Part shown: piece after piece, positions 27,901 through 36,238 of the stretch
How positions within the stretch are numbered: position 1 is the stretch's first letter
How the letters are laid out: every line of letters begins with the position of its first letter
Assembly: GCF_001590785.1 (NCBI RefSeq)
Contig: NZ_LTAO01000034.1
Coordinates: forward strand, 170,312-234,311
Direction of reading: 5' to 3'
Origin: Alkalihalobacillus trypoxylicola
Lineage (GTDB): Bacteria > Bacillota > Bacilli > Bacillales > Bacillaceae_D
Length of the DNA: 64,000 nt
Position numbers and translations under genes: made by a program
The notes under the pieces: generated by a model
What the model was told of the DNA's origin: nothing
The model's database searches: none
The model's input: only the letters and a program-made list of their open reading frames with translations

Positions 27901-30900
27901 GCACTCACGCCAGAACGAGATGACTTAATTAGACATACCAACTACCCTGACACAACAGAGCAACTATCTAATCCTGAAGGGGCACAGGCACCGAATTGGG
28001 TTCTGGCATCTGAGGTAGATGATTGGTCTTCCATTCATTCCTTTAAGATTGAGCTTAGTGAGGGAGTAGAATGGATTGATGGAGAAGATATCGCTATTGC
28101 TTTCTCGATGATAGCTCCGGAAGCAGCGGACGTTGACTCTAGTGTATTGGATAAAACAGTAAATCCTACGCAAAGAGCCGTATGGAACTCTTTTGCGATC
28201 GCGACAGATCAAGGACAACCTGTCGAACCAGCAAGAGTTGGCGTGTACATGGATTTAGATAACTCTGTTCAACTAACAAAACAGAGTGAGGATGGAGAAC
28301 TCCTCGAGGGAGCCGTGTTTACGCTATTTAATGAAGCTGGTGATGAGGTAGCTACCGGCTTAACAACCGATGAAAATGGAATTCTTTTCATTGAGGATCT
28401 TTTGCCTGGAAACTACGAATTAGTTGAAACACAGGCGCCAACGGGTTATGTGTTAGATGCTACACCTATTCCTTTTACCATTGAATTGGCGGTTCAAGAA
28501 TTAATTGAACTGACGAAAGAGAATAGCCCCATGCCAGGTTCTGTAGAACTTAGTAAAGTCGGAGAGAATGGCGAAACGCTTGAAGGAGCTGTTTTCAGCC
28601 TATTCGATTCCGATGACAATGAACTCCAGACAGGTCTAACCACAAATGAAGAAGGTCAAATAGTCGTTGAAGACTTAGTGCCAGGCAGCTACTATTTTGT
28701 AGAGACTGAAGCACCGTTTGGTTATGTGCTAGACGATTCACCATTACCATTTGAAATCGTCTTTAACCAAGAAGCGCAGGTAGAAGTAACGAAAGAAAAC
28801 ACATTAATACCAGGTGCGGTTGAACTAACGAAGGAAGATGAGGATGGAACGATTCTTGAAGGCGTGGAGTTTGAACTTCAAGATCGTGATGGCAATACAA
28901 TACGAGAAGGTTTGCTTACGGATGAAGAAGGTAAACTGTTCATTGACGATTTAACACCGGGAAGCTATCAATTGGTGGAAACAGCAACACTTCCAGGCTA
29001 TGAGTTGGATCCAACACCGATCCTATTTGAGATTGGCTTAGGTCAAACAACCGTAACGGAAGTAAGCTTTGTGAATCAGTTTACACCAGGGTCTGTCGGT
29101 TTAACGAAAGTCGGAGAAAGTGGAGATACACTTGAAGGTGCAGCCTTTAGCTTGTTTGATGCAGAAGACAATGAACTCCAAACAGGTTTAACAACAAACG
29201 AGGATGGTCGACTAGTAGTAGAAGAGCTAGCACCAGGAAGCTACTACTTTGTAGAGACGGAAGCACCGTTTGGTTATGTGCTAGACGACACACCATTAGC
29301 ATTTGAAATTGACTTTAATCAAGAGGCGCAACTGGAATTAACAAGAGAAAATCTCTTGATTCCTGGAGCGGTTGAATTAACGAAGGTCGATGAAGAAGGA
29401 GTCCTTCTTGAAGGTGTAGAGTTTGAGCTTCAAGATCGAGATGGCAATGTGCTACGCGAAGACTTATTCACAGATGAAGAAGGTAAACTCTTTATTGATG
29501 ATTTACCACCAGGAAGCTATCAGCTTGTCGAAACAGCCACGCTCCCAGGATATGAACTGAATCCAACGCCAATTCCTTTCGAAATTGGTTTAGGGGAGAC
29601 GACAGTAGGAGAACTTAGCTTCATTAATGAGTTTACGCCAGGGTCTGTTAGCTTAACAAAAGTTGGGCAAGACGAGGTATTGCTTGAAGGAGCGGCCTTC
29701 AGCTTGTTTGATGCAGAAGACAATGAATTACAAACAGGTTTAACAACAAACGAAGACGGACAGTTAGTTGTAGAAGATTTGGCGCCGGGTACCTACTATT
29801 TTGTAGAAACAGAAGCGCCGTTCGGCTATGAGTTGGACGATACACCGTTACAGTTTGAGATCATTTTTAATCAAGATTCGCAGTTGGAATTGACGAAAGA
29901 AAACACGGTGATTCCAGGCTCTGTTGAATTGACAAAAGAAGATGAAGAAGGAACTCTTTTAGAAGGTGTAGAGTTTGCCCTCCAGGATAGTGAAGGAAAC
30001 GTGTTACAAGAAGGGTTGCTAACGGATGAAGATGGAAAGCTATTGATTGATGAACTGGTACCAGGAAGCTACCAGCTAGTCGAAACAGCCACACTTCCAG
30101 GATATGAGCTAAATCCAACACCAATTCCATTTGAGATTACACTTGGTCAAACAGAAACCGTAGAACGAAGCTTTGTAAATGAGTTTAGCCCAGGATCTGT
30201 CGGCTTAACAAAGGTTGGCGAGACTGATGAAACGCTTGAAGGAGCTGTTTTCAGCCTGTTTGATGCAGAAGACAACGAACTTCAAACGGGACTAACTACG
30301 GATGAAGATGGAAGAATTGTGGTGGAAAATCTTGAACCAGGTAGTTACTACTTTGTAGAGACGGAAGCGCCATTCGGCTATGAGCTGGATGACACGCCGT
30401 TAGAGTTTGAAATTGTCTTTAATCAAGAGGAGCAATTGGAATTAACGAAGGAAAACACCTTGATTCCAGGAGCGGTTGAGCTAACGAAAGAAGACGAAGA
30501 TGGAACCGTTCTTGAAGGCGTAGAATTTGAACTTCAAGACAGCGAAGGAAACACACTGCGTGAAGGATTGCTTACAAATGAAGAAGGCAAGCTGTTGATT
30601 GATGATTTAGCACCAGGAAATTATCAACTCATTGAAACAGCAACCCTTCCTGGGTATGAGCTAGATCCAACACCGATTGTGTTTGAAATTGGCTTAGGAG
30701 AAACAACGGTAGGAGAACTTAGGGTTGTTAATGAATTCACGCCAGGCTCTATCGGACTGACTAAGGTCGATCAAGAAGGAGAAACGCTTGAAGGAGCGGT
30801 CTTCAGCCTATTCGATGCAGAAGACAATGAACAGGAAACAGGACTAACAACAGGTGAAGATGGTCGCTTAGTCGTAGAGGGCTTAGCACCAGGAAACTAC

Positions 30901-32907
30901 TACTTTGTAGAAACTGAAGCACCGTTTGGATATGAGCTGGACTCTATACCACTCGAGTTTGAAATTGTATTCAATCAAGAAGCGCAGCTAGAGGTAACAA
31001 AAGAAAATATATTGATCTTAGGTTCCGTAGCGTTAACAAAAGTGAACGAAAATGGAACGGGTCTTGAAGGGGTAGAATTTGAACTTCAGGACACTGAAGG
31101 AAATACACTGCGTGAAGGGCTGCTCACAGACGAGAATGGTGTGCTGTTGTTAGAAGATTTAGCACCAGGCAGCTATCAGCTAGTCGAAACAGCAACGATT
31201 GCTGGATATGTATTGGATCCAACACCAATTCCATTTGACATTACACTAGGTCAAACAGAAATCGTAGAACGAAGCTTTGTAAATGAGTTTAGCCCAGGAT
31301 CTGTCGGCTTAACAAAGGTTGGCGAGACTGGAGAAACGCTTGAAGGAGCTGTTTTCAGCCTATTTGATGCAGAAGACAACGAACTTCAAACGGAACTAAC
31401 CACGGATGAAGATGGAAGAATCGTCGTTGAAAATCTTGAACCAGGAATTTACTACTTTGTCGAGACAGAAGCACCGTTTGGGTACGAGCTGGACTCTACA
31501 CCACTCGAGTTTGAGGTTGTCTTTAATCAAGAAGCACAGCTGGAATTAACAAAGGAAAATACTTTAATCCCAGGAGCTATTGAACTAACGAAAGAGGACG
31601 AAGACGGTACAGTGATCGAAGGAGTTGAATTTGAGCTTCAAGACAGCGAAGGAAATACGTTGCGTGAGGGACTGCTTACAAACGAAGAAGGAAAGCTGTT
31701 GATTGATGATTTAGCACCAGGAAGCTATCAACTAGTGGAAACAGCGACACTCCCTGGCTATCAGCTGGATCCAACACCGATTCCGTTTGAAATAGGTTTA
31801 GGAGAAACAACGATAGGAGAACTTAGTTTTGTTAATGAATTCACGCCAGGCACTGTCGAACTGACTAAGGTCGATGAAGAAGGAGAAGCGCTTGAGGGAG
31901 CGGTCTTCACGTTATATGATGCAGAAGACAATGAACTTCAAACCGGTCTAACGACAGATGAAGAGGGTCGATTAGTCCTAGAAGAATTAGCATTAGGAAG
32001 CTACTATTTTGTAGAAACGGAAGCTCCGGTAGGGTATGAACTTGATAACACCCCGCTTGAATTCGAGATTGTCTTTAACCAAGAATCTCAGTTGGAGGTT
32101 ATCAAGGAAAACTCTGCAAGCCCAGGCGCCGTTGAATTGACAAAAGTTAATGAAAACGGTGATACACTTGAGGGAGCGATCTTCACGTTATATGATTCTG
32201 AAGGTACCGAACTCCAAACCGGTCTAGCAACAGACGAGGAAGGCAAACTGGTGGTCAATAATTTAGCACCAGGAAGCTACTACTTTGTAGAAACGGAAGC
32301 ACCATTTGGCTACAAGCTTGATCAGACTCCAATCACATTCGAGATAGAGTTTAATCAACAGGAAGTTGTAATGATTGAGGCAGTCAATGACTTGATTCTA
32401 GGTCATGTCACCATCATTAAAGTGGATTCGGAAACCGATGTTACCTTACAGGGTGCGGAATTTGAAATCCGAGATGGAAATAATCAAGTAGTTGAGACGG
32501 TGACGACAAATGATCTTGGCTTAGCAGATGTCCAAGATTTAACGCCAGGTGACTATCAATTATTTGAAACGAAAGCGCCTGAAGGGTATCAACAGTTAGT
32601 TGAAGTAATTGAGTTTACGGTGCAGGTTGGAATGGAGGAAACTCTAGAGCTATTCGTGCAAAATACGAAACTGCCACCTGGAGAATCAACTCCACCACCA
32701 ACTGAAACACCAGATCCACCGACTACACCAGCACCACCAGAATCATCTGATACGCCGCCAACAAGTGGATCATCAGATGATGTTCCTAAAACATTACCTC
32801 AAACAGGGGAAGAATGGTTTAGATACCTACTGATTGCAGGTTCATTATTAATCATCGTTGGAAGCTTACTCATTGTATTTAATCGAAGAAAAGTGACCAT
32901 GGCTTAA
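24913..32907 (+). CDS. Giant LPQTG surface adhesin with 16 SpaA/Cna-B-like domains
   Basis: A 2664-residue wall-anchored protein. Parts in order: signal peptide (residues ~1-36), a short domain, an acidic low-complexity linker (~155-215), a ~900-residue head with DUF11/adhesin-like beta domains (for example VMNVDIPKN and TVVDTLPNGLSYHS), then 16 SpaA-like prealbumin domains of 92 residues from residue 1117, a Pro/Thr/Ser-rich stalk, and LPQTG (2628-2632) with membrane segment and RRK tail. Each repeat carries LTK, FVETxAP and a terminal Asn (TKEN or VNEF), positions fitting Lys-Asn isopeptide bonds with a catalytic Glu. GGAGG precedes the ATG; a sortase gene follows 19 bases later. Binding target unknown. 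Confidence 0.93.
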   Translation: MRVQRDRIRKVFIFILIFLILITPYGQVYVSEATAKELQKEIILSVEGTPSQEQVILIVESEYSELEYLEIKLNQKIQYDENKTKELDHLNGISYNFDDNILKILKNKDEFLSEKVFLTNLDSGENVIQVIGYLSDGETEMIDYVINIESTEEPSKEGEDDELVNNGKFEVAKESDEEDKFLKKEEDSLPHKEASSLLQKETNQHEESNENEDELIFTPMVGDLNVDIDISPLNANVLAGNDAAYKLVFKTTGAITEYNNAIITVDLPISNEVGFEQSLSELRIAGVEPTFDVETNQLVYQFDTLQAGQTYENIIKLTTTNGLIANGTGLEVQASFEADQFDEVQDTATVVVDASTTISASKRYTEARGNDRNIPIPNAQTIWVMNVDIPKNSTGQNYLEPGSQITVVDTLPNGLSYHSMVDGPEPERNGNVLTWTFEAPSIEDQEAAEETLFNTELEIVLRVGNNTVDQTLTNNVDVTAQFIGDDNENSVNANHSVTIADSDRATGEIRGSVFIPGHIGPIDDRGNIGSNTNRDPNPLVYDDALLAFYHNISPLHESNEGDFRAYTTVMKIDENLVFKEIRTGGTAARFIYRPTNQFPEGVPFVDPPRFNIEADVNGERLVLIENADIGRIYSRSDLGIEADARVGAIYLDFTHAPSGMGGAHPTYYFEVEPGYVGSVTNEFDVFGIGGAGTRFGEGTGGRHYGSNTIAIPRSAQIAPRPTNQPPIATVDVELTNHQGSYVDFGDNRMRVNFTTENSSTLAMSEPLEAMVLLPPGVTLSDDPEAEFINADGRASGGSHDIVSDNYNDTGRQLVKFSWTDRLLRPGNNIASEINIQINEGTANVLTFDVYGFSGDETLTVPSVDNPGQTDTVLQTDSEDLNENGNTDQPRLKSGNEYYMSGQYNIQTEKLVRGELDESFTTFGRTVPGGAIDYQLTLTNTTGSTISTMTLMDVLPSIGDLGITDNIDRGSQFTPQLTEAIQLPSQWTERVDVYYSTALTPERDDLIRHTNYPDTTEQLSNPEGAQAPNWVLASEVDDWSSIHSFKIELSEGVEWIDGEDIAIAFSMIAPEAADVDSSVLDKTVNPTQRAVWNSFAIATDQGQPVEPARVGVYMDLDNSVQLTKQSEDGELLEGAVFTLFNEAGDEVATGLTTDENGILFIEDLLPGNYELVETQAPTGYVLDATPIPFTIELAVQELIELTKENSPMPGSVELSKVGENGETLEGAVFSLFDSDDNELQTGLTTNEEGQIVVEDLVPGSYYFVETEAPFGYVLDDSPLPFEIVFNQEAQVEVTKENTLIPGAVELTKEDEDGTILEGVEFELQDRDGNTIREGLLTDEEGKLFIDDLTPGSYQLVETATLPGYELDPTPILFEIGLGQTTVTEVSFVNQFTPGSVGLTKVGESGDTLEGAAFSLFDAEDNELQTGLTTNEDGRLVVEELAPGSYYFVETEAPFGYVLDDTPLAFEIDFNQEAQLELTRENLLIPGAVELTKVDEEGVLLEGVEFELQDRDGNVLREDLFTDEEGKLFIDDLPPGSYQLVETATLPGYELNPTPIPFEIGLGETTVGELSFINEFTPGSVSLTKVGQDEVLLEGAAFSLFDAEDNELQTGLTTNEDGQLVVEDLAPGTYYFVETEAPFGYELDDTPLQFEIIFNQDSQLELTKENTVIPGSVELTKEDEEGTLLEGVEFALQDSEGNVLQEGLLTDEDGKLLIDELVPGSYQLVETATLPGYELNPTPIPFEITLGQTETVERSFVNEFSPGSVGLTKVGETDETLEGAVFSLFDAEDNELQTGLTTDEDGRIVVENLEPGSYYFVETEAPFGYELDDTPLEFEIVFNQEEQLELTKENTLIPGAVELTKEDEDGTVLEGVEFELQDSEGNTLREGLLTNEEGKLLIDDLAPGNYQLIETATLPGYELDPTPIVFEIGLGETTVGELRVVNEFTPGSIGLTKVDQEGETLEGAVFSLFDAEDNEQETGLTTGEDGRLVVEGLAPGNYYFVETEAPFGYELDSIPLEFEIVFNQEAQLEVTKENILILGSVALTKVNENGTGLEGVEFELQDTEGNTLREGLLTDENGVLLLEDLAPGSYQLVETATIAGYVLDPTPIPFDITLGQTEIVERSFVNEFSPGSVGLTKVGETGETLEGAVFSLFDAEDNELQTELTTDEDGRIVVENLEPGIYYFVETEAPFGYELDSTPLEFEVVFNQEAQLELTKENTLIPGAIELTKEDEDGTVIEGVEFELQDSEGNTLREGLLTNEEGKLLIDDLAPGSYQLVETATLPGYQLDPTPIPFEIGLGETTIGELSFVNEFTPGTVELTKVDEEGEALEGAVFTLYDAEDNELQTGLTTDEEGRLVLEELALGSYYFVETEAPVGYELDNTPLEFEIVFNQESQLEVIKENSASPGAVELTKVNENGDTLEGAIFTLYDSEGTELQTGLATDEEGKLVVNNLAPGSYYFVETEAPFGYKLDQTPITFEIEFNQQEVVMIEAVNDLILGHVTIIKVDSETDVTLQGAEFEIRDGNNQVVETVTTNDLGLADVQDLTPGDYQLFETKAPEGYQQLVEVIEFTVQVGMEETLELFVQNTKLPPGESTPPPTETPDPPTTPAPPESSDTPPTSGSSDDVPKTLPQTGEEWFRYLLIAGSLLIIVGSLLIVFNRRKVTMA
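28261..32676 (+). repeat. Array of 16 SpaA-like domains with exact 276-bp period
   Basis: Domain starts fall at 28261, 28537, 28813, 29089 and every 276 bp to 32401, with no indel. From 28537 to 31848 two domain types alternate: type A (GAVFSLFDAEDNELQ, YYFVETEAPFGY, ending TKEN) and type B (GVEFELQDSEGN, YQLVETATLPGYE, ending VNEF), giving six 552-bp A-B units. Domains 1, 14, 15 and 16 are outside this alternation. Length stability suggests expansion in A-B blocks. Confidence 0.9.
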
Positions 32908-32926
32908 ACAAGAGGAGGTGAGTTCA

Positions 32927-33502
32927 ATGAGAAAGGCAAAAGTAATAGCAGGAATGGCCTCCATACTCATTGGACTCATTCTTGTCTCTATTCCAATTTA
33001 TCATGAATGGCAGACAGGAAAAGAGATCGACCAATTAACACAGGCTGTAAATCTTATCTCGAATGATGCAAGTGCTGCAGAGGTAGATGAGGAATTTGAG
33101 TATGCGAAGGATGTAATCTGGTTGGAGATTCCTGATATCGAACTTAATCAAATGATCTTACCGGAAACCACGGAAGAAACCTTGAATCTAGGGTTGACTC
33201 AGATTAAACCTAATCAAGTTCCGGGTGAGGGGAATTTTACCGTTGCAGGTCATAGAGGCTTTAGAGGAGATCGTTTTTTTCGCAATCTACCAGATGTACC
33301 TATTGGGGCTATGGTAAACCTAATCGTAGAAGACAAAACCTTCACTTATGAAATTATCTCTTCTGAAATTATTCAACCTACCCAAACAGATATCTTGCTT
33401 GATAAAGAGGGGAAAAAAGAGATTACATTGATTACTTGTACATTGGATGGAAAGCAACGAATAGCTTTAAAAGGTATATTAGTTAGTGAGAGTATACTTT
33501 AA
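32927..33502 (+). CDS. Sortase, probable partner of the LPQTG adhesin
   Basis: A 191-residue sortase. One N-terminal membrane helix (VIAGMASILIGLILVSIPI) leads to the barrel with catalytic His109 (AGHRGFRGD), Cys171 (LITCTLDG) and Arg178 (KQRIAL). Length and lack of a C-terminal membrane segment fit class D/A-type housekeeping-like enzymes rather than pilin-polymerising class C; exact class is uncertain. The ATG at 32927 is chosen because AGGAGGTG ends seven bases before it; a GTG at 32918 is part of that site. It lies just after the LPQTG adhesin gene in one operon and is followed by a terminator. Confidence 0.88.
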   Translation: MRKAKVIAGMASILIGLILVSIPIYHEWQTGKEIDQLTQAVNLISNDASAAEVDEEFEYAKDVIWLEIPDIELNQMILPETTEETLNLGLTQIKPNQVPGEGNFTVAGHRGFRGDRFFRNLPDVPIGAMVNLIVEDKTFTYEIISSEIIQPTQTDILLDKEGKKEITLITCTLDGKQRIALKGILVSESIL

Positions 33503-33513
33503 TAAATATTAGT

Positions 33514-33548
33514 AGCCATATCGTAAAAACGATGTGGCTGTTTGCTTT
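33514..33548 (+). terminator. Terminator after the sortase gene
   Basis: AGCCATATCGT (33514-33524) pairs over 11 bp (one G-U) with ACGATGTGGCT (33529-33539), followed by a T-rich stretch. Confidence 0.8.
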
Positions 33549-33615
33549 ATGTTAAGACTATTTGTTATTGCTAGTCAAAGTTTATTTAACTATTAGACTT
33601 TATTACTAGCCGTGA

Positions 33616-33998
33616 TCACTCATGCCTATACTGTTTGAATATGATTTTGAATCGTGGTCTGAAAGAAATCTGAACAGAGCTAAACCATTCCTGATCATTT
33701 AATATCATTAAAACTTGTACGGATTCTTTTGAGTCTTTTACTATTTCTATTTTTGAAAGAGTTGTAAATTGATAATGAGCTAATAAGCTTTTGGTTGATT
33801 GTTCGGTTACCTGTAAGCTGAACTCATTATAACTTGGTGAGATAGTTATTTTGAAGGTTTCATAGCTGTTTTCAAACAGAAAGGTTGAAGAAAGGTTGAT
33901 TGATTATAAAAAAAGCTGAGCTCTTCATCAAGCTTCTGAGGTTCTGTACAAAAAAGAGAGATAAAATCAGTTTCTTCAGGATAAGCAGACAAATACAT
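33616..33998 (-). pseudogene. Frameshifted hypothetical gene (~128 codons) hidden between sortase and iron operon
   Basis: On the minus strand an ATG at 33998, directly behind GAGGAGGTA, opens MYLSAYPEETDFISLFCTEP and continues for about 40 residues. The frame then shifts near 33858; the next frame gives a protein-like run (ENSYETFKITISPSYNEF, QVTEQSTKSLLAHYQF, IQISFRPRFKIIF-like end) to a TGA at 33616-33618. The total of 383 bases is one short of a multiple of three, so a single missing base explains it. I do not recognise the family; no membrane or catalytic motif. It lies opposite to its neighbours and was missed because neither half is long. Confidence 0.55.
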
Positions 33999-34167
33999 TA
34001 CCTCCTCATTAGCAAGGTTGTTGGATTATGCAAGTGGAATTTAAGTGCAGAAAAACTACATAGGAATATTTGGCTTGCGAACTGCATGGGAAATGAGAGA
34101 AAGAAATACAACAATGATCTGAAAAAAATGTTCTTGATTATAAGAGACAAGTCCTTTATAATTCAAT

Positions 34168-34182
34168 TGATAATGATAATCA
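34168..34182 (+). promoter_or_regulatory. Fur box of the iron-siderophore operon
   Basis: TGATAATGATAATCA matches the Bacillus Fur 7-1-7 consensus TGATAATNATTATCA at 14 of 15 positions and lies 36 bases before the binding-protein start. Iron repression of the four-gene operon is expected. Confidence 0.8.
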
Positions 34183-34217
34183 ATTTCAACAAGATGAAAA
34201 TAAAAGGAGCTAATAAC

Positions 34218-35219
34218 ATGCTACATAAAAAGTTAATTATACCAATTTTTCTGATTTTTACAATGATTTTATTGGTTGGTTGTCAAACGGCAACCGAAGA
34301 TAGTGAAGAAATAGAAAAAACCGAAGCAGAAAATACAGAAGAAACGGAGCAAGCCGAAAATTCTGAAGGAAATATTAGAAGTGTTGAAAATGCTTTAGGT
34401 GTAACAGATATTGAAGGAGAACCACAAAGAATTGTTACTCTTTATCAAGGTGCAACGGATACAGCAGTAGCGATGGGGATTAAACCAGTTGGTATGGTGG
34501 AATCGTGGTTAGAAAAGCCAGTTTATCAGTATTTAAGAGATGATTTGGAGGATGTTTCATTAGTAGGAGAAGAAACTCAACCGAACCTAGAAGAAATTGC
34601 AAAATTGAATCCCGATTTAATCATTGCTTCAAAAATAAGACATGAAGAGATTTTTGAGCAGCTATCGCAAATCGCTCCAACAGTAGCGGATGAATCACTT
34701 TATAATTTTAAAGAGACAACTCTACTAATGGGAGAGGCTTTGAACCAACAGGATGTTGCTGCTCAATTAATTGAAGATTGGGATAATCGAGTCGTTGACT
34801 TTCAAAATAAGGCAGAGGAACAAATTGAAAACTGGCCTATGCATGTTTCTGTTTTAAACTTTAGAGCTGACCATGCAAGAATTTATGTCACCGGTTTTGC
34901 AGGTTCTATTTTAACTGAATTAGGATTTAATGGACCAAAAAATTTAGAAGGTTCAGATGAAGAAATAATGTTATTGACCGATCAAGAGTCTATTCCCCAA
35001 ATGAACGCTGATGTGTTTTATATTTTCATGAATGAAGACGAAGCGGTTAAAGAAACATATGAGGATTGGATTTCACATCCTTTATGGGGAAATCTTGATG
35101 CTGTGCAAGCAAATCAAAGCTATATAGTGGATGAAGTCATTTGGAATATGGGTGGAGGAATATTAGCCGCAAATCTCATGTTAGATGATATCTACGATAG
35201 GCTAGAGCTTACAGAATAA
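34218..35219 (+). CDS. Iron-siderophore/ferric citrate ABC transporter binding lipoprotein
   Basis: A 333-residue lipoprotein: signal peptide with lipobox LVGC (Cys22), an acidic linker rich in Glu/Thr, then a FecB/TroA-like class III binding domain (QRIVTLYQGATDTAVAMGI, LNPDLIIASK, WNMGGGILAANLMLD). It resembles the ferric citrate binding protein YfmC of Bacillus subtilis. A longer frame begins at 33900, but the ATG at 34218 has AAAGGAG and leads directly to the signal peptide. It is the first gene of binding protein, two permeases and ATPase. The Fur box upstream supports iron; the exact siderophore is not determinable. Confidence 0.92.
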   Translation: MLHKKLIIPIFLIFTMILLVGCQTATEDSEEIEKTEAENTEETEQAENSEGNIRSVENALGVTDIEGEPQRIVTLYQGATDTAVAMGIKPVGMVESWLEKPVYQYLRDDLEDVSLVGEETQPNLEEIAKLNPDLIIASKIRHEEIFEQLSQIAPTVADESLYNFKETTLLMGEALNQQDVAAQLIEDWDNRVVDFQNKAEEQIENWPMHVSVLNFRADHARIYVTGFAGSILTELGFNGPKNLEGSDEEIMLLTDQESIPQMNADVFYIFMNEDEAVKETYEDWISHPLWGNLDAVQANQSYIVDEVIWNMGGGILAANLMLDDIYDRLELTE

Positions 35220-35221
35220 AA

Positions 35222-36238
35222 ATGGAGCGCTTGATACAATATACTTCTTATAAAGTTGGAGGATTGCTTCTTAGTTTTATATTGTTAGTGTTTGCTATGC
35301 TACTCAGTATGTCGCTTGGGCAAACGACGATTCCTTTTTCGACAACAATAGAAGCATTGTTATTTTATGATTCTTCTGTAACCGAGCATGTCATTGTCAT
35401 GACCTCTAGATTAACGAGAACATTAATTGCTATGACGGTCGGAGCTAGTTTAGCAATAGCTGGTACTTTAATGCAGGCGCTAACGAGAAATCCGTTAGCT
35501 TCGCCTGACTTATTAGGAGTAAATGCAGGGGCCTTGTTTTTTATCGTACTATCTCTCACATACCTCTCAATGAACTCTTTGCAGCAATATATGTGGATGG
35601 GATTTTTAGGCGCAGCAATCGCAGGGGTTTTCGTATTCTTGTTAGGAAGTATAGGGAGAGATGGGTTAAGTCCATTACGTATCATTTTAGCAGGTGCCGC
35701 TATTTCAGCATTATTTGCTTCAGGTACACAAGGACTTCTTGTTATAGATGAGCAATCGATTCAAAGTATATTATTTTGGATGGCGGGCTCTGTTTCAGGG
35801 CGAAATTTAGAAATGCTTTTTTCAGTTCTTCCTTATATAGGAGCTGTTAGTATCATAGCTCTCTTTTTAGGAAGACCGATTAACATACTACTGTCTGGTG
35901 AAGATGTAGCAAAAGGCCTTGGTCAGAGAACCTGGTTAATTAAAATAATCATTGGAATAGTTGTCATTGTTTTAGCGGGTGGAGCAGTAGCGGTCGCAGG
36001 GGCTATTGGATTTATTGGATTAATCGTTCCTCATATCGTTAAAGGGTTAATTGGAACCGACCACAGGTGGGTCATTCCTTTTAGTGCTATAACGGGAGCA
36101 ACCTTACTATTGTTTGCAGATGTTGTCGCACGTTTAGTCATTATGCCACAGGAAGTTCCAATTGGTGTAATGACGGCAATAATAGGTGCGCCGTTCTTTG
36201 TGTATATAGCGAGAAAGGGATTGAAAAGGGATGAATAA
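35222..36238 (+). CDS. FecCD-family permease, first subunit
   Basis: A 338-residue BtuC-fold membrane protein with about ten helices. Family motifs: RLTRTLIAMTVGASLAIAGT, MQALTRNPLASPDLLGVNAG and, near the C-terminus, GAIGFIGLIVPHIVKGLIG, the loop that couples to the ATPase. It resembles YfmD. The ATG lies 2 bases after the binding-protein stop with little ribosome site of its own, so translation is probably coupled. It overlaps the next permease gene by 8 bases. The pair forms the heterodimeric iron-chelate channel. Confidence 0.92.
   Translation: MERLIQYTSYKVGGLLLSFILLVFAMLLSMSLGQTTIPFSTTIEALLFYDSSVTEHVIVMTSRLTRTLIAMTVGASLAIAGTLMQALTRNPLASPDLLGVNAGALFFIVLSLTYLSMNSLQQYMWMGFLGAAIAGVFVFLLGSIGRDGLSPLRIILAGAAISALFASGTQGLLVIDEQSIQSILFWMAGSVSGRNLEMLFSVLPYIGAVSIIALFLGRPINILLSGEDVAKGLGQRTWLIKIIIGIVVIVLAGGAVAVAGAIGFIGLIVPHIVKGLIGTDHRWVIPFSAITGATLLLFADVVARLVIMPQEVPIGVMTAIIGAPFFVYIARKGLKRDE

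Noticed and set aside
33900..34217. Upstream extension of the iron-binding lipoprotein frame
   Set aside because: The ATG at 34218 has a proper ribosome site and starts the signal peptide; the extension runs across the Fur box and promoter region.
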